Assembly (NCBI GenBank): GCA_964439605.1 | Contig: CAYTPC010000013.1 | Location: 1-28,007, forward strand | Reading direction: 5' to 3' | Length of the DNA stretch: 28,007 nucleotides | Source of the DNA: JAITWT01 sp964439605 | GTDB lineage: Bacteria > Pseudomonadota > Gammaproteobacteria > Burkholderiales > Burkholderiaceae_C | Shown here: piece after piece, positions 7,691-14,748 of the stretch | How the letters are laid out: every line of letters starts with the position of its first letter | How positions within the stretch are numbered: the stretch's first letter is position 1 | The notes under the pieces: generated by a model | Databases searched by the model: none | The model's input: only the letters and a program-made list of their open reading frames with translations | Told to the model about the DNA's origin: nothing | Translations under genes and position numbers: made by a program

Positions 7691-9007
7691 TCAGTTCTGC
7701 CGCTGGGCCATCAGTTCGTCGAAGCTTACCGTCTTGTCGTTGATCTTCGCCTTGCCCAGCACGAAGTCCGTCACGTTATTTTCGAGAACCACGGATTCCA
7801 CCTCGGACAGCCGCTGGTTGTCGCCGTAATACCAGCGCACCACATCCGCCGGCTTCTCATAGCTGGAGGCAATTTCCTCGATATGGGCCTTGATCTGCTC
7901 CGGCTTGGCGTACAAATCGTTGGCGCGCACGAGTTCGGCCACCACCAGGCCCAGGTGCACGCGGCGTTCGGCATCGGGGCGAAACATGTCCTCAGGAATC
8001 GGCGCGTTGTCGGCGTCTTTGATGCCGCGCTGTTTGAGCTCGGCGCGCGCCCGGGCGACCATGCGTTCAACCTCGGCTTGCACGCTGGATTGGGGCAGAT
8101 CGAACTGCGCGTTGGCTATCAACGTATCCATCACGGCGGTCTTGTTGCGCGCGAGCAAACGGAACTTGACCTCCCGCTCGAGGTTCTTGCGAATATCGGC
8201 GCGCAGCGTCTCCACGGCGGCATCGGCGATGCCGAGCGACTTGACGAACTGCTCGTTCACCTCGGGCAGGTGCGCCGCCTCGATTTTCTTGACGGTAACC
8301 ATGAAGTCGGCCTGCTTGCCGGCTACATCCTTGCCGTGATAGTCCTGCGGAAAGGACAGCGGAAAGGTGCGGCTATCACCAATCTTGAGACCGCGCACCG
8401 CGTCCTCGAATTCCTTGAGCATCTGGCCTTCGCCGACGATGAACTGGAAATCTTCGGCCTTCCCGCCCTCGAAAAGCTCGCCATCGATCTTGCCCTCGAA
8501 ATCGACCGTGATGCGGTCACCGTCCTGCGCTACGGCATCGTGTGGGCGCTGCGCAAAGGTACGGCGCTGCTTGCGCAGGATTTCGATCGTGCGGTCAATG
8601 GCCTCGTCGCTCACATCGGCCGACAGACGCTCGACCTGCACGTCCGACAGGTCATTGATCTTCACCTCGGGGAACACTTCGAACACCGCGTCGAAGGCCA
8701 GCTCGCCCTCGGGCGCATCCTCTTTTTCCGTGATGCGCGGGCGGCCCGCCACGCGCAGCTGGGCCTCGTCGGCGGCCTGCATGAAAGCTTCCCCGACCTT
8801 GTCATTCATGACTTCGTATTGCACTGAGTAGCCGTAGCGCTGCGCCACCACGTTCATCGGCACCTTGCCGGGCCGGAAACCGTCCATCTTGACGGTGCGC
8901 GCAAGCTTCCTGAGACGCGAATCCACTTCGTTTTTGATCGTGTCCGCTGGCAGTGTCAGCGTAATCTTGCGTTCGAGCTTGTCGAGGGTTTCAACATTCA
9001 CAGTCAT
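7691..9007 (-). CDS. tig: trigger factor (ribosome-associated chaperone and peptidyl-prolyl isomerase)
   Basis: A 438-residue protein from ATG 9007 (MTVNVETLDKLERKITLTL), the standard start and length for the family; an upstream in-frame extension runs into the tRNA gene and is not coding. The ribosome-docking signature GFRPGKVP is near residues 44-51. The FKBP-type isomerase domain is at about 155-245 (DRITVDFEGKIDGELFEGG, FPQDYHGKDVAGK). The C-terminal helical chaperone arms follow. Trigger factor binds at the ribosome exit tunnel and shields nascent chains. It begins 32 bases after tRNA-Leu on the same strand and leads into clpP, clpX and lon, the common betaproteobacterial order. Confidence 0.97.
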   Translation of the reverse strand: MTVNVETLDKLERKITLTLPADTIKNEVDSRLRKLARTVKMDGFRPGKVPMNVVAQRYGYSVQYEVMNDKVGEAFMQAADEAQLRVAGRPRITEKEDAPEGELAFDAVFEVFPEVKINDLSDVQVERLSADVSDEAIDRTIEILRKQRRTFAQRPHDAVAQDGDRITVDFEGKIDGELFEGGKAEDFQFIVGEGQMLKEFEDAVRGLKIGDSRTFPLSFPQDYHGKDVAGKQADFMVTVKKIEAAHLPEVNEQFVKSLGIADAAVETLRADIRKNLEREVKFRLLARNKTAVMDTLIANAQFDLPQSSVQAEVERMVARARAELKQRGIKDADNAPIPEDMFRPDAERRVHLGLVVAELVRANDLYAKPEQIKAHIEEIASSYEKPADVVRWYYGDNQRLSEVESVVLENNVTDFVLGKAKINDKTVSFDELMAQRQN

Positions 9008-9038
9008 CTTCGTTGCGTTCCTTGCGGGTTTGCAGTAC

Positions 9039-9125
9039 TGGTGCGCGGAGCCGGACTCGAACCGGCACGCCATTGCTGGCGTCAGGACCTAAACCTGGTG
9101 CGTCTACCAATTTCGCCACCCGCGC
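9039..9125 (-). tRNA. tRNA-Leu (anticodon UAG)
   Basis: The minus strand reads GCGCGGGTGGCGAAATTGG and so on, with a long variable arm typical of class II tRNAs and a GGTTCGAGTCC T-arm. The anticodon loop TTTAGGT gives UAG, decoding CUA and other CUN leucine codons. Acceptor GCGCGGG pairs with TCCGCGC (one G-U), and the CCA end is encoded (9041-9039). It lies directly upstream of tig and is probably cotranscribed with it. Confidence 0.95.
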
Positions 9126-9392
9126 CAGTTTTAAATTTTTCAGGTGATGTCCGGTTGCATGCGCCAATGCGCCTGCGCCGGGCCATCGCGGACAGTGGCT
9201 TGGAATAATCGAAAGCCGTCCGCTGAAATCGGTAACCGCGCATTCTAAGGCAAGGCCGAATCAGGCCCGCGCAGTCGCGCAGTTGCCGCATCCAATCCTT
9301 GGGCGCATTGCCGGGCCACCGATACCGCCGGCCGGGGTATCCGCCTGACACTGCGCCCAAATCTCGCGGCGGATCAATCAAAGGGCAAAGGC
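9126..9392. other. intergenic region upstream of hemH
   Basis: This 267-base divergent region separates tRNA-Leu from hemH and must hold promoters for both, but I cannot point to clear -35/-10 pairs. A GATACC / GGTATC hairpin with a GC-rich loop sits at 9321-9341, about 50 bases before the hemH start. No small ORF with a good ribosome binding site was seen. Confidence 0.4.
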
Positions 9393-10445
9393 ATGCGGGA
9401 GAATACCGTCATGCGCTTTCGCCCCGAGCCATCCGGCCTGCCCTTGAACGCCTCCCCTGCCGGCGAAGATACCGGCATTCTGTGGTGCAACCTCGGATCG
9501 CCCGATGCGCCGACCGCGCGCGCATTGCGCGGTTACCTGGCGCAATTTCTCTCGGATCCGCGTGTCATCGAGATTGCGCCGGCCCTTTGGCGTCCGATCC
9601 TGCACGGCATCATCCTGCGCGTGCGGCCGGCCCGGTCAGCAGCCAAGTATGCGGACATCTGGATGCCCGAAGGCGCGCCGCTGAAGGTATGGAGCGCCCG
9701 CCAGGCGCAACGGCTGAGCGAGGCCATGCAGGCGCGCGGCGCACCGGTACCGGTGTGCGAAGCCATGCGCTACGGCAACCCCGCGATCGCGGACCAGCTC
9801 GATGGCTTGAAAGCATCCGGCGTGCGCCGCGTACTGGTGCTGCAGGGCTATCCACAGTACTCGGGCGCCACCACCGCGAGCGTGATCGACGCCGTGAACG
9901 CCTGGTGCCGTAAGGTGCGGGTGCTGCCGGAATTTCGCTTCGTCAACGATTACCACGATGACCCCGGCTACATCGGCGCGCTTGCGCAATCGGTGCGCCG
10001 CCATTGGGAGCGCAAAGGCCGCGCAACCGTACTGGTCATGAGCTTTCACGGCATTCCCGCGCGCGCCATCGCGTTGGGCGATCCTTACGAGGCGCAGTGC
10101 CGGCGCACCGCGCAGTTGCTCGCCGGGCAACTGGAGTTATCGGAATCGCAATACAAAGTCACGTTCCAGTCCCGCTTTGGCCGGACCCAATGGCTGCAAC
10201 CGTACACCGAACCAACGCTGCGTGCGCTGGGCGCCGCCGGAGTCGAGCACATCGACGTGATGTGCCCCGGCTTCGTCGCGGACTGCCTCGAAACCCTTGA
10301 AGAAATCGCAATGCATGGACGCTCGGCCTTCATGGAAGCCGGCGGCAAACTCTGCAATTACATCCCTTGCCTGAACGACGATCCAGCATGGATCGACGCG
10401 CTTGCCGCGATTGCCCAGCGGCACTTGGCGGGATGGAATGGCTAA
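9393..10445 (+). CDS. hemH: ferrochelatase
   Basis: A 350-residue enzyme that inserts ferrous iron into protoporphyrin IX in the last step of protoheme synthesis, usually loosely bound to the inner membrane. Family marks include WCNLGSPDAPTARALRGYL (31-49), SFHGIP with the metal-handling His219, and CPGFVADCLETLEEI with the conserved Glu300. The closing segment CLNDDPAWIDAL is also typical. Two starts are possible: 9393 (AAAGG nearby) and 9411 (GGGAG 9 bases upstream); only six residues differ. The bacterial type without C-terminal Fe-S cysteines is seen. It stands alone, divergent from tRNA-Leu. The stop codon is followed by two sets of 10-bp tandem duplications. Confidence 0.97.
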   Translation: MRENTVMRFRPEPSGLPLNASPAGEDTGILWCNLGSPDAPTARALRGYLAQFLSDPRVIEIAPALWRPILHGIILRVRPARSAAKYADIWMPEGAPLKVWSARQAQRLSEAMQARGAPVPVCEAMRYGNPAIADQLDGLKASGVRRVLVLQGYPQYSGATTASVIDAVNAWCRKVRVLPEFRFVNDYHDDPGYIGALAQSVRRHWERKGRATVLVMSFHGIPARAIALGDPYEAQCRRTAQLLAGQLELSESQYKVTFQSRFGRTQWLQPYTEPTLRALGAAGVEHIDVMCPGFVADCLETLEEIAMHGRSAFMEAGGKLCNYIPCLNDDPAWIDALAAIAQRHLAGWNG

Positions 10446-10451
10446 AACGTC

Positions 10452-10490
10452 CTGACTAAAGCTGACTAAAGTAAAGAGCCGTAAAGAGCC
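10452..10490. repeat. two adjacent 10-bp tandem duplications after hemH
   Basis: CTGACTAAAG is present twice (10452-10471), immediately followed by GTAAAGAGCC twice (10471-10490). Both pairs are perfect, begin 6 bases after the hemH stop codon and share one base at the junction. They look like two independent slippage or end-joining events. Confidence 0.9.
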
Positions 10491-10507
10491 CGCTCACGGT
10501 CTATTCG
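10490..10507 (+). repeat. fragment related to the 6S-like element arms
   Basis: CCGCTCACGGTCTATTCG matches the left arm of the element at 17306-17323 in 16 of 18 bases and resembles the reverse complement of the right arm at 13349-13374. No matching right arm is found, so this looks like a decayed or truncated copy in the leader of the aldehyde dehydrogenase gene. Confidence 0.4.
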
Positions 10508-10629
10508 TCTTATCCGGGCGCGCACAGGAAAGGCGTACCATCAAGCAACCCGGGATGCTTCTTTGGCAGGCGCGTCGTGTGATGCGCTGCGCATGTTGAG
10601 GGAATCGCGTTCTTTCTGAAAGGATCTCC

Positions 10630-12060
10630 ATGCACAAGCTTGATCAGTTCTATATCGCGGGCCGCTGGGTCGCCCCTCTTGGCGAATCACGCGCGTTCGA
10701 TATCGTTGACCCTTCTACCGAACAGTCGATCGGCCAAGTCACCCTGGGCAGCGCCATCGATGCGGACCGTGCGGTGCAGGCTGCATACGCGGCCTTTCCC
10801 GCATGGTCGCAGTCCACGCGCGAAGAGCGCATTGCGCTACTCGAACGCATCGTGGCGCTGTATAAGGCGCGCCTGGGCGACATCGCGCAGGCCATCAGCA
10901 GTGAAATGGGCGCGCCGATCTGGCTGTCCCGCGAGGCGCAGGCGACCGCCGGCCTGGGGCAACTGGCCAATGCGCTGGCTGCGCTCAAAGAGTACGAATT
11001 CGAAACCGTGCGCGGCGGCACACGCATCGTGCGCGAGCCGGTCGGCGTCGCGGCGCTGATCACGCCGTGGAACTGGCCGATGAACCAGATCGCCGCCAAG
11101 GTTGCGCCGGCGCTGGCCGCGGGCTGCACGATGGTGCTCAAGCCCTCCGAGATCGCGCCGCTGGATGCGCAGATCTTTGCGGAAATCCTGCACGACGCCG
11201 GTGTGCCCGAGGGCGTGTTCAACATGGTTTACGGCGATGGACCGGGCGTCGGCAACGCGCTGTCGGGGCACCCGCTGGTGGATATGGTGTCTTTCACCGG
11301 CTCCACGCGCGCGGGCGTGCAGGTTGCCATCAACGCTTCGCCGGGCGTCAAGCGCGTGGCGCAGGAACTGGGCGGCAAATCGGCCAACATCATTCTTGAC
11401 GATGCCGACCTCCAGAAGGCCGTCTCGGGCGGCGTCATGGGCTGCATGCTCAATTCGGGCCAGTCGTGCAACGCGCCCACGCGCATGCTGGTGCCGCGCC
11501 CGCTTTACGCGCAGGCGGTGGAGATCGCCAGGACAGCGGCGGCTGCGATCACCGTGGGCGACCCGCGCGCCGAAACCTCCCGGATCGGCCCGTTGTCGTG
11601 CCGCGCGCAGTTCGACAAGGTACAGGGCCTGATCGCGATCGGCATCGAGGAAGGCGCTCGCGTCGTCGCCGGCGGGCCGGGCCGTCCTGATGGACTGCCG
11701 AAGGGCTTTTACGTGCGCCCCACGGTGTTTGCCGACGTGAGCAATAGCATGCGCATCGCGCGCGAGGAGATCTTCGGGCCGGTGCTCGTGATGATCCCCT
11801 ACGAGGGAGAGGACGAGGCGGTAGCCATCGCCAACGACACCGATTACGGGCTGTCGGGCTATGTGTGGTCCAAAGACATTGCGCGTGCGCGCCGCGTGGC
11901 GCGCCGTCTGCGTACTGGAAACGTGCACATCAACGGCGCACGGTCCGATTTCACCGCCCCCTTCGGCGGTTACAAGAAATCGGGCAACGGGCGTGAGTGC
12001 GGCGTCTACGGCCTGACCGAGTTTCTCGAATACAAGGCCATGATCGGCTACGAGGCCTGA
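10630..12060 (+). CDS. NAD(P)-dependent aldehyde dehydrogenase
   Basis: A 476-residue member of the aldehyde dehydrogenase superfamily, oxidising an aldehyde to the carboxylate. The key residues are present: Asn148 in TPWNWP, the general-base Glu246 in ELGGKSANIIL and the nucleophile Cys280 in NSGQSCNAPTR. The C-terminal EEIFGPVL and APFGGYKKSGNGRECG motifs complete the fold. Lys/Ser in KPSEIAP (171-177) fits a Rossmann-type cofactor pocket that could take NAD or NADP. AAGGA lies 6 bases before the ATG. The gene stands alone between hemH and a convergent DUF721 gene, so the natural aldehyde cannot be inferred from neighbours. Confidence 0.93.
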   Translation: MHKLDQFYIAGRWVAPLGESRAFDIVDPSTEQSIGQVTLGSAIDADRAVQAAYAAFPAWSQSTREERIALLERIVALYKARLGDIAQAISSEMGAPIWLSREAQATAGLGQLANALAALKEYEFETVRGGTRIVREPVGVAALITPWNWPMNQIAAKVAPALAAGCTMVLKPSEIAPLDAQIFAEILHDAGVPEGVFNMVYGDGPGVGNALSGHPLVDMVSFTGSTRAGVQVAINASPGVKRVAQELGGKSANIILDDADLQKAVSGGVMGCMLNSGQSCNAPTRMLVPRPLYAQAVEIARTAAAAITVGDPRAETSRIGPLSCRAQFDKVQGLIAIGIEEGARVVAGGPGRPDGLPKGFYVRPTVFADVSNSMRIAREEIFGPVLVMIPYEGEDEAVAIANDTDYGLSGYVWSKDIARARRVARRLRTGNVHINGARSDFTAPFGGYKKSGNGRECGVYGLTEFLEYKAMIGYEA

Positions 12061-12087
12061 GAATCCGCGGTCTTCCGGGAAGGGGAC

Positions 12088-12116
12088 GGTCAGGAAGGGG
12101 CCGTCATTTCCTGACC
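12088..12116. terminator. hairpin between convergent ALDH and DUF721 genes
   Basis: A perfect 9-base stem GGTCAGGAA / TTCCTGACC encloses an 11-base loop, spanning the stop codon of the DUF721 gene (12104-12106). A competing stem GACGG / CCGTC overlaps it. There is no strong T-run, so termination is inferred from position only. Confidence 0.35.
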
Positions 12117-12403
12117 TTGATGCGCACAGTCGCCACATCCCAGCCGTGGCTGCGCAGGTGCGCAATCAGGGCCGGCGCGAGTTGGCGCACCTTGGCCGCC
12201 GCCGCGTTACCTTGCACCAGTAGACACCAGCTATCGCCCTCGGCCGGGCCGGCGGTCACCGCAGGGCGCAATTCTTCGGGAATCAGGCCCTTGATTGCCC
12301 GCAGCCGGTTGCTGGTATCGCGCGCCTGGGCAGCCAGGCTGGCCAGGGTCGGCGATTCGAACGCAGCCTCTTCCAGGGAATAGGTTTTGAAACGGCGATT
12401 CAT
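12104..12403 (-). CDS. DUF721 / DciA-like protein (possible replicative helicase loader)
   Basis: A 99-residue protein from ATG 12403 (MNRRFKTYSLEEAAFESP). The longer in-frame ORF to 12544 has no family-like sequence and begins upstream of a good promoter. Residues about 28-98 fit the DUF721 pattern: SNRLRAIKGLIPEELRP, then a glycine turn, CLLVQGNAAAAKVRQLAPAL, and a final VRIKVRK. DciA proteins load the DnaB helicase in bacteria lacking DnaC/lambda-type loaders. The assignment rests on pattern memory; the protein is shorter than many DciA proteins. The start has no Shine-Dalgarno sequence and, given the promoter position, the mRNA would have a leader of only about six bases. It stands alone and converges on the aldehyde dehydrogenase gene. 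Confidence 0.6.
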   Translation of the reverse strand: MNRRFKTYSLEEAAFESPTLASLAAQARDTSNRLRAIKGLIPEELRPAVTAGPAEGDSWCLLVQGNAAAAKVRQLAPALIAHLRSHGWDVATVRIKVRK

Positions 12404-12706
12404 CAAAGTCCAGGAACTATAGGGTGCGCAACGCAGCATTGTCACACCCAAAGCACCGAATGCGGACTGCCGGGCGGCCGGGCGGCCATTTCCGTCACCA
12501 TGATCGCAGCCTGCTCGACTTGACCGCGGCGGTGAGCGCTCCAAGCATGTGATCTTCCTTCGGAACCCGCTTCAACCTTCGATAGCCGGGTAAATATTCA
12601 CAAAATGTTACGCCTGTAACGGTCACCGCAGCCGTTTGGCTTATTTCCCAGCGCCCTCGGACTGCTTAGACTGGCAGTTTGGACCATCACCATTTCGGAG
12701 ATCTCC
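12404..12706. other. divergent intergenic region, DUF721 gene and phasin gene
   Basis: This 303-base gap holds the DUF721 promoter at its left end. Farther right, GTTAC-GCCT-GTAAC (12607-12620) forms a short dyad about 90 bases before the phasin start and might be a regulator site. No clear promoter for the phasin gene and no convincing small ORF were found. Confidence 0.4.
12416..12445 (-). promoter_or_regulatory. sigma-70-type promoter of the DUF721 gene
   Basis: On the minus strand GTGACA (12445-12440) and TATAGT (12421-12416) are separated by 18 bases. Transcription would begin near 12409, only about six bases ahead of the ATG at 12403, implying a nearly leaderless message. Confidence 0.45.
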
Positions 12707-13159
12707 ATGGCTACAGAGCAAACGCCTCCCGGCACCACAGAGAAGTCCGGCAAGGACACCGTCGAACACATCCGCGATTCGGCGCAGCAGATCTGGCAGG
12801 CTGGCCTTGGCGCCTTCGCCAAGGCCCAGCAGGAAGGCAGCAGAGTGTTCGATGCCCTCGTCAAGGAGGGCGCGAACGTGCAGCGCAAAACCCAGCAAAG
12901 TGCCAGCAACGTTCTCTCACAGATCGAGGCGCGAGTGACTGAATTCACGAGCGGACTAGGCAGCCAGATGGCCGACAAAGGGGGCCACTGCGAGGAACTC
13001 GTGGTGCGTGTGCTGGAAAAGCTCAAAGTGCCATCGGCCACCCAATTCGACGCACTATGCGAACGCGTCACCGCACTGGAAACCCGGCTTGCCCAGCACG
13101 AAGCCGCCATGACTCCTTGTTCGCCGGCAAGTCCGGGCAAGCACGACGATCGGACCTGA
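12707..13159 (+). CDS. phasin family protein (polyhydroxyalkanoate granule-associated)
   Basis: A 150-residue, mostly helical protein without membrane segments. The stretch RDSAQQIWQAGLGAFAKAQQ, followed by EGSRVFDALVKEGANVQRKT (about 24-65), is the hallmark of the PhaI/PhaF-type phasin family, which coats polyhydroxyalkanoate granules and controls their number and segregation. A second helical part (LVVRVLEKLKVPSATQFDAL, then CERVTALETRLAQHEAAM, about 98-140) resembles the leucine-zipper-like oligomerisation segment of these proteins. There is no Ala/Lys-rich DNA-binding tail as in PhaF, so it is the short form. GGAG sits 6 bases before the ATG. No PHA synthase gene is in the window. A 6S-like RNA lies directly downstream. 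Confidence 0.85.
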   Translation: MATEQTPPGTTEKSGKDTVEHIRDSAQQIWQAGLGAFAKAQQEGSRVFDALVKEGANVQRKTQQSASNVLSQIEARVTEFTSGLGSQMADKGGHCEELVVRVLEKLKVPSATQFDALCERVTALETRLAQHEAAMTPCSPASPGKHDDRT

Positions 13160-13174
13160 CCGGCCACGCGCCGG

Positions 13175-13190
13175 CCAACCGGCCGGTTGG
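13175..13190. terminator. 16-bp perfect palindrome after the phasin gene
   Basis: CCAACCGGCCGGTTGG lies 16 bases after the phasin stop codon. It can form a GC-rich stem and may end phasin transcription before the downstream RNA gene; no T-run follows, so function is inferred from place. Confidence 0.35.
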
Positions 13191-13212
13191 TCATTGCCGG
13201 ATCATTGCCGGA
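13191..13212. repeat. 11-bp tandem duplication upstream of the 6S-like RNA
   Basis: TCATTGCCGGA is repeated twice perfectly. The second copy ends 12 bases before the TATACT -10 box of the RNA gene, so the duplication reshapes the -35 region of that promoter. Confidence 0.85.
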
Positions 13213-13224
13213 TTAACCGGCGTT

Positions 13225-13374
13225 TATACTGGTGTCTACCGGTGCGGTGGGGGTTTTGCCTCCGAGTCTGTTTGCCATTTCTTCGGGGACGCTCGAGAAA
13301 ATGCCTTTCCTTCGGGTTGGGTAGAAGCCGGGCGATTTGGCGACCCGCCGCGGCCCCGAATAGACCATGATCAG
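13225..13374 (+). ncRNA. ssrS: candidate 6S RNA with its promoter
   Basis: A non-coding block with a TATACT -10 box at 13225-13230 and a predicted start near 13236. The ends pair in a long imperfect stem: TGGTGTCTACCGG (from 13230) and GCGGTGGGG against CCCGCCGCGG and CCGAATAGACCA (to 13371). Inside, GTTTTGCCTCCGAGTCTG opens a large internal loop, and CGCTCGAGAAAATGCC resembles the conserved CCGAGAAGCC segment of enterobacterial 6S RNA. A rod of about 140 bases with a central bubble is the 6S architecture, which mimics an open promoter and binds the sigma-70 RNA polymerase holoenzyme in stationary phase. It lies between a phasin gene and a TPR gene. Identification is from memory of family features and was not searched; a dispersed repeat is the alternative. 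Confidence 0.6.
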
Positions 13375-13441
13375 ACTCTAACGTTCGCCGCTGCCATTGC
13401 TACCGGGCGTAGCTCGCTTGCTCCCGCTGAAGGATGACATC

Positions 13442-14260
13442 ATGTCCAACCCAACGTCCTCATCCAGCACTGACCCGGCGCTGAGCGCCAAGCCCTGGGT
13501 GCCGATGCCCTACGGCGACTTTTCCCGCCTGGACGCTGACACGGTGCTGCGAAACTGGTCGCGTTTACAGGCCGGTCAATGCCTCGAACCGCCGGAGCCC
13601 GGGCCGCTCGTGGCCGGCTGGGTGCTGTACCACAACGGCGAATTCGAGCGCGCCGCCGCCATCGGCCTGGACCACGGCAACGCCGGACTCGCGCTCGCCA
13701 ACCGGGCAACTGCGATCTATGCCAACTACCTCGAACCCAGCGAAAGCGTCCGGCTCGCCCTGTTCAAGGCGGTGGTCGACCGCACGGCGGCACAGATGGC
13801 CGAAGAACCCGACAACTGCCAGGCACTGTATTGGCACGCCTACGCGCTGGGCCGCTATGGACAAGGCATCAGCGTGGCACGCGCTCATGCGCAGGGGCTG
13901 GGCGAGCAGATCAAACGCGCCCTGGAACGGGTGATCACACTGCAGCCCCAGCATGCGGACGCACACTTTGCGCTGGGGACTCTCCACGCCGAGGTGATCG
14001 ACAAGGTCGGCACGCTGGTCGCGCGCATGACCTACGGCGCGCGCGCGGAAACGGCCATCGAATACTTCGAGCATGCCCTCGCGCTGCAGCCCGATTCCTT
14101 GACCGGCCTGATGGAATACGCGCGCGCGCTGCCGATGCTCCATGGCGAATCCAGCGAAGCGCGCGCCCGTTCGATGATGGAGCGCGTGGCCTCGTCCCCG
14201 GCTGCCGACGCACGCGAGCGCCTGGACATCGAACTGGCGCGCATCGCACTGACGGACTGA
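13442..14260 (+). CDS. TPR-repeat protein of unknown function
   Basis: A 272-residue soluble protein from ATG 13442, chosen because AAGGATG lies just upstream and the longer ORF would start inside the preceding leader. No signal peptide or membrane segment is seen. The C-terminal half carries tetratricopeptide-like helix pairs: QALYWHAYALGRYGQG (about 122-137), ALERVITLQPQHADAHFALG and AIEYFEHALALQPDSLTGLM. The N-terminal half (LVAGWVLYHNGEFERAAAIG, ANRATAIYANYLEPSES) looks like a degenerate repeat as well. TPR proteins act as protein-binding scaffolds; the partner is unknown. It follows the candidate 6S RNA by about 70 bases and precedes acyl-CoA-binding protein by 62 bases. Confidence 0.75.
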   Translation: MSNPTSSSSTDPALSAKPWVPMPYGDFSRLDADTVLRNWSRLQAGQCLEPPEPGPLVAGWVLYHNGEFERAAAIGLDHGNAGLALANRATAIYANYLEPSESVRLALFKAVVDRTAAQMAEEPDNCQALYWHAYALGRYGQGISVARAHAQGLGEQIKRALERVITLQPQHADAHFALGTLHAEVIDKVGTLVARMTYGARAETAIEYFEHALALQPDSLTGLMEYARALPMLHGESSEARARSMMERVASSPAADARERLDIELARIALTD

Positions 14261-14322
14261 TTTCCAGACCTGAAGGACAATGAGCCTGTCTCTTTACCCT
14301 TTTCTGTAACAAAAGCCCCTCC

Positions 14323-14586
14323 ATGTCCGACCTGCAAAGCCAATTCGAAGCCGCCCTGGCCAACTCCAAACTGCTCACCGAGCGCCCTGACAACGCGACG
14401 CTCTTGAAGATTTACGCTTACTACAAACAAGCCACCGAGGGCGACAACACCGAAAAGAAGCCCAGTTTCAGCGACTTCGTCGCACGCGCCAAATGGGATG
14501 CCTGGACCGCGCAAAAAGGCACTTCCAATGACGATGCGAAGCGCAAGTACATTGAGCTGATCGAATCGCTGCGCAATAACGCCTGA
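14323..14586 (+). CDS. acyl-CoA-binding protein (ACBP)
   Basis: An 87-residue protein of the standard family size. The ACBP signature is clear: LLKIYAYYKQATEGDN (about 27-42), where the Tyr residues and Lys bind the CoA part, then ARAKWDAWTAQKG (54-66) and the closing YIELIESL helix. It binds medium- and long-chain acyl-CoA esters in the cytoplasm, buffering and carrying them. No good Shine-Dalgarno sequence precedes the ATG. Its presence in a bacterium rich in acyl-CoA enzymes is sensible. The stop codon lies inside an 11-bp tandem duplication (14578-14599). Confidence 0.93.
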   Translation: MSDLQSQFEAALANSKLLTERPDNATLLKIYAYYKQATEGDNTEKKPSFSDFVARAKWDAWTAQKGTSNDDAKRKYIELIESLRNNA

Positions 14587-14599
14587 TTAACGCCTGATT
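14578..14599. repeat. 11-bp tandem duplication across the ACBP stop codon
   Basis: AACGCCTGATT is present twice back to back. The TGA of ACBP (14584-14586) lies in the first unit; the second unit repeats the same codons just after the stop. Confidence 0.9.
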
Positions 14600-14700
14600 C
14601 TCACCCCGCGCCGCGCCGGCAAAACGCGCAAGCAGCAGGGGCGCGAGTCCTCACTGCGAATGTTCCCCGGGCGCGCCATTGGGCGGCGCGAGTCCCCGTC

Positions 14701-14748
14701 ATTCAGCCTGTCATTCAGCCTGTCATTCAGCCTGTAGTTCAGCCCGTA
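14701..14748. repeat. 12-bp tandem repeat array at the aminopeptidase stop codon
   Basis: Units ATTCAGCCTGTC, ATTCAGCCTGTC, ATTCAGCCTGTA and the degenerate GTTCAGCCCGTA follow one another. On the minus strand each full unit reads CAG GCT GAA TGA in the aminopeptidase frame, so the stop codon (14725-14723) is itself part of the repeat, and additional in-frame TGA copies follow. Confidence 0.92.

Noticed and set aside
9126..9392. Heme- or iron-responsive riboswitch ahead of hemH
   Set aside because: Only a small GATACC/GGTATC hairpin is visible; nothing supports a structured aptamer.
14701..14748. Possible CRISPR array
   Set aside because: The units are 12 bp and adjacent without spacers, so this is a simple tandem repeat.
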